Made by a program: the position numbers and the translations under genes
Assembly (NCBI RefSeq): GCF_038024875.1
Contig: NZ_CP136136.1
Coordinates: forward strand, 2,046,001-2,110,000
Direction: 5' to 3'
Source of the DNA: Gordonia rubripertincta
GTDB lineage: Bacteria; Actinomycetota; Actinomycetes; Mycobacteriales; Mycobacteriaceae
DNA length: 64,000 nucleotides
Shown here: piece by piece, positions 59,792-64,000 of the stretch
Position numbering within the stretch: position 1 is the first letter of the stretch
How the letters are laid out: each line of letters begins with the position of its first letter
The notes under the pieces: generated by a model
What the model saw: only the letters and a program-made list of their open reading frames with translations
Told to the model about the DNA's origin: nothing
Databases searched by the model: none

Positions 59792-60703
59792 ATGGGTCTG
59801 ATCGCGGCACTGGGCTACGTGCGGGTGATGGCCACCGACATCGATCGGTGGCGTGAGTTGGGTTTCGAGGTCCTGGGATTCGCGCCGGGGACCGGACCCG
59901 AGGAAGATGCGCTGCACTTCCGAATGGACGAGCGCGCGGCGCGGATCACCGTGGAGCGAGGTCACGCCGACCGGGTCACGGCAGTCGGTTGGGAGGTGCG
60001 CGACCACCTCGCCCTCGCCGAACTACGGCGGGTCCTCGACGAAGCCGGGACCGCATACTCCGAGATGGACCAGGAGTTGTGCGACCACCGCCGGGTCGAG
60101 GGCGGCATCAGCCTGAAGGATCCCGGCGGAACGCCGCTCGAGATCTTCCACGGCCCGGTGCTCGACCACAGTCCGGTCCTCACCGGATACGGGCAGAAGT
60201 TCGTCACCGGCCCCCAGGGCTTGGGGCACGTCGTGATGCCGACGACCAACTTCGACGAGTCCTACGTGTTCTACACCGAGACACTGGGATTCCTGCCGCG
60301 CGGGGCGTTCCGGATGCCCACGCCGCCCGGGACACCACCGTCGAGGATTCGCTTTCTCGGCATCAATCGACGGCACCACAGTCTCGCCATCATGCCGGCC
60401 CTCGAAGGGCGTGATCCCGGACTCATCCACGTGATGGTCGAGGTCGACGAGCTCGACGCCGTCGGCCGGGCCTACGACCAGGTCATGGCCCGAGACTTCC
60501 CGGTCTCCTCGACCCTCGGCCGGCACACCAACGACAAGATGGTCTCGTTCTACGTCCGGGTGCCGGGTGGTTGGGACATCGAGTATGGCACCGGCGGGGC
60601 GCTGGTCGACGAAACGCACTACACCGCAGAAGAAATCACCGCCGACAGTTACTGGGGCCACGAGTGGATGTGGGCCCGGCAGGCCAAGGAGTCAGCATCG
60701 TGA
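59792..60703 (+). CDS. hsaC: HsaC, extradiol ring-cleavage dioxygenase
   Basis: Product of 303 aa, type I extradiol (VOC) dioxygenase. Iron ligands His146 (GLGHVVMPT), His213 (LIHVMVEVD) and Glu264 (GWDIEYGTGG); the acid-base His is in RRHHSLAIM. It cleaves 3,4-DHSA in the meta position. HsaD, the next hydrolase in the classical pathway, is not among the downstream genes. The ATG lies 18 bp after hsaA; its stop overlaps the BVMO start. Confidence 0.92.
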   Translation: MGLIAALGYVRVMATDIDRWRELGFEVLGFAPGTGPEEDALHFRMDERAARITVERGHADRVTAVGWEVRDHLALAELRRVLDEAGTAYSEMDQELCDHRRVEGGISLKDPGGTPLEIFHGPVLDHSPVLTGYGQKFVTGPQGLGHVVMPTTNFDESYVFYTETLGFLPRGAFRMPTPPGTPPSRIRFLGINRRHHSLAIMPALEGRDPGLIHVMVEVDELDAVGRAYDQVMARDFPVSSTLGRHTNDKMVSFYVRVPGGWDIEYGTGGALVDETHYTAEEITADSYWGHEWMWARQAKESAS

Positions 60704-62319
60704 CCATCTCAGACACGCAGGGGGCGCGGACGACCGATCACGATGTGATCGTCGTCGGTGCGGGCATCTCCGGTCTCTACGCCGTACACCGGCTCCGCGG
60801 CGAGGGCCTGGACGTGCACGGGTTCGAGTCCGCCGCGGACGTCGGCGGAACCTGGTACCACAATCGGTACCCCGGGGCGCGGTGCGATGTGGAGAGCATC
60901 GACTACTCGTACTCGTTCGACGAAGACCTGCAACAGGAGTGGACCTGGACCGAGCGTTTCGCGACGCAGGCGGAGATCCTCGCCTACCTCCGTCACGTCG
61001 CGGACCGGTTCGACCTCCGTAGCGCCTTCGACTTCCTCACGCGGGTCACCGCGGCCACCTACGACGAAGAACTCGCGCAGTGGTCGGTGAGCACCGACAC
61101 CGGCTCCACCGTCACCGCGCGGTTCCTGATCATGGCGACCGGCGTGCTCTCCGCGACCAACAAACCCGACATCCCCGGGCGTGACCTGTTCGCCGGCGAG
61201 ACCTACCACACCGGCGAATGGCCGCACCACGACGTCGATTTCGCCGGCAAACGCGTGGGTGTCATCGGCACCGGGTCGTCGGGCATCCAGTCGATCCCGG
61301 TGATCGCCGAGAGCGCCGAACACCTCGTGGTGTTCCAGCGCAGTCCCAACTACTCCATCCCCGCGGGCAACCGGCCGCTGTCCGAGGAGGCCATCGCCGA
61401 GGTCAAGGCCAACTACGCCGAACGCCGCCGCCTCTCCCGGATCAGTGGGGGAGGGACGCCGAATGCGCCATATCCCAAGGGTGCACTCGAAGTGGACGAG
61501 GCGGAACGTACCCGCGTCTACGACGAGTGGTGGCAACGCGGTGGCTACCTGTTCGCCAAGGCGTTCCCCGACCAGACGACCAGCCTCGCGGCCAACGACA
61601 CCGCGCGTGAGTACGTGGAGGCGCGCATCCGGGAGATCGTCCGCGACCCGGCCGTCGCCGACATCGTCATCCCGACGGATCACCCGATCGGCACCAAGCG
61701 GATCGTCACCGACAGTGGATATTTCGAGACGTTCAACCGCGGCAACGTCACCCTGGTCAACCTGCGCGAGACCCCGATCGAGGAGATCACTCGGACCGGC
61801 GTGAAGACCTCGGAGGAGAACTTCGAACTCGACATGCTGATCTTCGCCACCGGGTTCGACGCGATGACCGGATCGTTGTCGCGTATCGACATCCGCGGAC
61901 GCGGTGGACGCACCCTCACCGAGGAGTGGGCGGCGGGACCCCGCACCTATCTCGGCCTCGCGGTGCACGGATTCCCCAACATGTTCATCCTCACCGGGCC
62001 GGGGAGCCCGAGTGTGCTGGCCAACATGGTCCTCGGTGCCGAGCAGCATGTGGACTGGGTTGCCGGCGCCATCCACCATCTCGACGAACACAATTCGGCG
62101 ACCATCGAGGCGGAGAGCGACGCGGTCGACAGCTGGGTCGCCGAGTGCTCGGCGAAGGCGGCCGGCACTCTCTTCCCGTCGGCGAACTCGTGGTACATGG
62201 GCGCCAACATCGAGGGCAAACCCCGCGTGTTCATGCCGTACATCGGCGGATTCGGGAACTATGCGAACGTGTGCGCCGAGGTGGCCGAGGCCGGCTACAA
62301 GGGCTTCGAGATCACGTGA
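60700..62319 (+). CDS. Baeyer-Villiger flavin monooxygenase
   Basis: Product of 539 aa. Two Rossmann motifs (VVGAGISGLY near residue 18; GVIGTGSSGIQ near 188) flank the fingerprint FAGETYHTGEWPH (FxGxxxHxxxWP, about residue 164). This is the type I BVMO pattern with FAD and NADPH; length and motif placement fit steroid and phenylacetone monooxygenases. Steroid BVMOs of Rhodococcus turn progesterone into testosterone acetate; the adjacent esterase and SDR would complete side-chain removal. The GTG start overlaps the hsaC stop (GTGA). Confidence 0.9.
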   Translation: MTISDTQGARTTDHDVIVVGAGISGLYAVHRLRGEGLDVHGFESAADVGGTWYHNRYPGARCDVESIDYSYSFDEDLQQEWTWTERFATQAEILAYLRHVADRFDLRSAFDFLTRVTAATYDEELAQWSVSTDTGSTVTARFLIMATGVLSATNKPDIPGRDLFAGETYHTGEWPHHDVDFAGKRVGVIGTGSSGIQSIPVIAESAEHLVVFQRSPNYSIPAGNRPLSEEAIAEVKANYAERRRLSRISGGGTPNAPYPKGALEVDEAERTRVYDEWWQRGGYLFAKAFPDQTTSLAANDTAREYVEARIREIVRDPAVADIVIPTDHPIGTKRIVTDSGYFETFNRGNVTLVNLRETPIEEITRTGVKTSEENFELDMLIFATGFDAMTGSLSRIDIRGRGGRTLTEEWAAGPRTYLGLAVHGFPNMFILTGPGSPSVLANMVLGAEQHVDWVAGAIHHLDEHNSATIEAESDAVDSWVAECSAKAAGTLFPSANSWYMGANIEGKPRVFMPYIGGFGNYANVCAEVAEAGYKGFEIT

Positions 62320-62379
62320 CCCGATGACGCGATCTCACAGCACCAAGACGGTTGGAACACCGACGGATAGGACAACGAC

Positions 62380-63360
62380 ATGAGCCGCCGTAGCGACCTG
62401 CACCCCGACGTCGAAGCGATGCTCACCGCTCTCGAGGCCGGCTTCCCGGACGTGACCGAACACGATCCCCGTGAGCTGCGGGAGATCATCGTGTCCCGTC
62501 GTGCTCCGCTCACCCGGCAGCCGGACATGGCGATCGCCCGCGATCTCACGATCGATGGACCGGGCGGCGATCTGGCACTGCGTGTGTATGTGCCGCAGCG
62601 GGATTCCGACGCCGGCAGTGGAGTTCTGCCGGTCGTCGTGTTCGCGCACGGCGGCGGGTTCGTCTTCTGCGATCTGGACAGCCACGACGAGTTCTGTCGC
62701 TCGATGGCGGCGGAAGTGGGTGCGGTCGTGGTCGCGGTCGACTACCGCCTCGCGCCCGAACACCGGGCCCCGGCGGCGATGGAGGATGTCTATCGCGCAC
62801 TGTGCTGGACGGCGGAGAACATATCCGGGTTCGGTGGGGACCCGCATCGCATCGCCCTCGCCGGCGACAGCGCGGGCGGGAACCTGGCCGCCACGACCAG
62901 TCTGGCCGCCCGCGACCGCAACGGGCCGAAGGTGTGCGCCCAGATCCTGCTGTACCCCGTGATCGACGACGACGTCGACACCGCGTCGTACCGCGACTAC
63001 GGAGTCGGGTACTACAACACGACCAAGGCCATGCGGTGGTACTGGGAGCAGTACGCACCGGAGGGGCGGCACAGCGCCCTGGTGATCCCCACCAACGCAG
63101 ACACATTGGCCGGTCTTCCCCCGGCGGTGGTGGCCACCGCCGAACTCGACCCGCCCTGTTCGGCCGGTGAGGAGTACGCCCGGTTGCTCGAGGCCGCCGG
63201 TGTCCCGGTGATCGCTCACCGATTCGACGGACTCTTCCACGGCTTCCTCACATTTCCGCAACTCTCGCTCACGCCACCCGCTCGCGAGAAGGTCTGGCAG
63301 ATGATGCGCGACGTGCTCGCGGCGACTCCCGCGGACGACGGCGTCAGGAGCACACCATGA
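62380..63360 (+). CDS. HSL-family esterase (alpha/beta hydrolase)
   Basis: Product of 326 aa. VVFAHGGGFVFCDLDSHDEFC gives the oxyanion hole, ALAGDSAGGNLA the nucleophile, VVATAELDPPCSAGEEY the Asp, and GLFHGFLTF the His. Position between BVMO and an SDR suggests cleavage of the acetyl ester of a 17-hydroxysteroid, by inference. Not an HsaD: the meta-cleavage hydrolase motif is absent. It starts 60 bp after the BVMO and its stop overlaps the SDR. Confidence 0.88.
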   Translation: MSRRSDLHPDVEAMLTALEAGFPDVTEHDPRELREIIVSRRAPLTRQPDMAIARDLTIDGPGGDLALRVYVPQRDSDAGSGVLPVVVFAHGGGFVFCDLDSHDEFCRSMAAEVGAVVVAVDYRLAPEHRAPAAMEDVYRALCWTAENISGFGGDPHRIALAGDSAGGNLAATTSLAARDRNGPKVCAQILLYPVIDDDVDTASYRDYGVGYYNTTKAMRWYWEQYAPEGRHSALVIPTNADTLAGLPPAVVATAELDPPCSAGEEYARLLEAAGVPVIAHRFDGLFHGFLTFPQLSLTPPAREKVWQMMRDVLAATPADDGVRSTP

Positions 63361-64000
63361 CACCGCAGTCGGGGACATCGCAGTCGGGGACACAGCAATT
63401 GAGCGGCCGGCAGTTGAAAGGCAAGGTGGCGCTGGTGACCGGCAGCAGCCGCGGGATCGGACGCGGGATCGCCCGGCGACTCGCGAGTGCGGGGGCGACC
63501 GTCGTGGTCACCGCGCGGTCCTCCACGCCGTCGCCGTCGATCCGCAACGGCGAGGAGCTCTTGATCTCCGGAACCCTCGACGAGACCGTCCGCCTGATCG
63601 AGGAGGACGGTGGCACCGCTCTCGCGATCACCGCCGACCTCGAGGATCCCGAGCGGCGCGACCGCCTCGTCGACGACGTGGTGGAGGCCGCGGGCACCAT
63701 CGACATCCTGGTCAACAACGCCGGGTTCGCCGACTACTCGGCTGTCGAGGACATGAGCACGGCCACCTTCGACCGGACGATCGAGCACTATCTCAAGGTG
63801 CCGTTCCTCCTGTCCCAGCGCGCGATTCCGCACATGCGGCGCAATGGTGCGGGGTGGATCGTGAACATCGGCTCCTCGACCGGGCTGAGCCCCATCCGAC
63901 CGTTCCGGGACTACAACAAGACCTCCGGCGACGTGATCTATGCCTCCGCGAAGGCGGCACAGCATCGGTTCACCCAGGGCCTCGCGGCCGAGTTGGTCGA
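63357..64000 (+). CDS. SDR, cut by the right edge
   Basis: Partial, about 214 codons visible. VALVTGSSRGIGRGIARRLA is the NAD(P) motif, LVNNAGFADYSAVEDM the NNAG, and IYASAKAAQHRF the YxxxK. A low-complexity start (SGTSQSGTQQLSGRQLKGK) precedes the fold. ATG overlaps the esterase stop. In this context a 17beta-hydroxysteroid dehydrogenase is plausible, but the substrate is not readable. The C-terminus lies beyond the window. Confidence 0.85.
   Translation, partial: MTPQSGTSQSGTQQLSGRQLKGKVALVTGSSRGIGRGIARRLASAGATVVVTARSSTPSPSIRNGEELLISGTLDETVRLIEEDGGTALAITADLEDPERRDRLVDDVVEAAGTIDILVNNAGFADYSAVEDMSTATFDRTIEHYLKVPFLLSQRAIPHMRRNGAGWIVNIGSSTGLSPIRPFRDYNKTSGDVIYASAKAAQHRFTQGLAAELV

Noticed and set aside
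62380..63360. HsaD (meta-cleavage product hydrolase)
   Set aside because: The protein is an HSL-family esterase (HGGG and GDSAGG), not the C-C hydrolase family.
1..64000. CRISPR arrays, tRNA or rRNA genes, insertion sequences, prophage
   Set aside because: I saw no regularly spaced repeats, no transposase or integrase gene and no RNA gene signature.

Overview
The window is high-GC DNA from a mycolic-acid actinobacterium (order Mycobacteriales), most like Gordonia or Rhodococcus. The evidence is a ClpC1-type Clp ATPase, an antigen-85-like mycolyltransferase, TANNNT-type -10 boxes, GTG/TTG starts, many 4-base (ATGA/GTGA) gene overlaps, and a KstR-controlled sterol catabolism cluster. The genus is inferred; no rRNA or tRNA gene is present.

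Layout. 1-0.8 kb: the edge of a DUF222 (13E12-type) protein. 1-2.8 kb: an ECF sigma factor followed by a three-domain VOC protein. 2.9-8.2 kb: a choline-to-glycine-betaine operon (betT, betB, choline oxidase). 8.3-13.8 kb: a VOC protein, clpC1, an enoyl-CoA hydratase and an HNH nuclease. 13.8-19.6 kb: a secreted LVIVD protein with a DUF305 partner, an aspartate-rich DxDGDG repeat protein, an MFS pump, a hydrolase and an SDR. 19.6-23.3 kb: an uncharacterised amidohydrolase / CoA-transferase / crotonase group. 23.4-24.9 kb: a mycolyltransferase and a MaoC protein.

24.9-41.7 kb is the KstR regulon: kstR, fadE34, the igr-type operon fadE28-fadE29-chsH2-chsH1-ltp2 with a FadD19-family ligase, then (after two transporters and two small genes) hsd4B-kstD and a true ketosteroid isomerase. 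KstR operators of the form TNNAACNNGTTNNA lie in front of fadE34/kstR, fadE28 and, as a double palindrome, kstD.

41.8-64 kb looks like a second steroid module without recognisable KstR sites. It holds a SnoaL-like protein; an SMP-30 / SDR / P450 / ferredoxin / ferredoxin-reductase operon; a reverse-strand beta-oxidation operon (crotonase, two acyl-CoA dehydrogenases, CoA-transferase, GntR, hydrolase); a second KstD-like flavoprotein; an IclR regulator; kshA, hsaA, hsaC; a Baeyer-Villiger monooxygenase; an esterase; and an SDR cut by the right edge. Ring opening (KstD, KshA, HsaA, HsaC) next to BVMO + esterase + SDR suggests use of 20-keto (C21, progesterone-like) steroids. Four promoters in this half share an undescribed 17-bp near-palindrome placed 37-39 bp before a -10 box, the best candidate for the IclR operator.

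Caution: four short indels in G, C or CG runs break the MFS C-terminus, the GntR gene (twice) and one SDR. They may be sequencing errors or real lesions. Partner genes kshB, hsaB, hsaD and cyp125 are not in the window.
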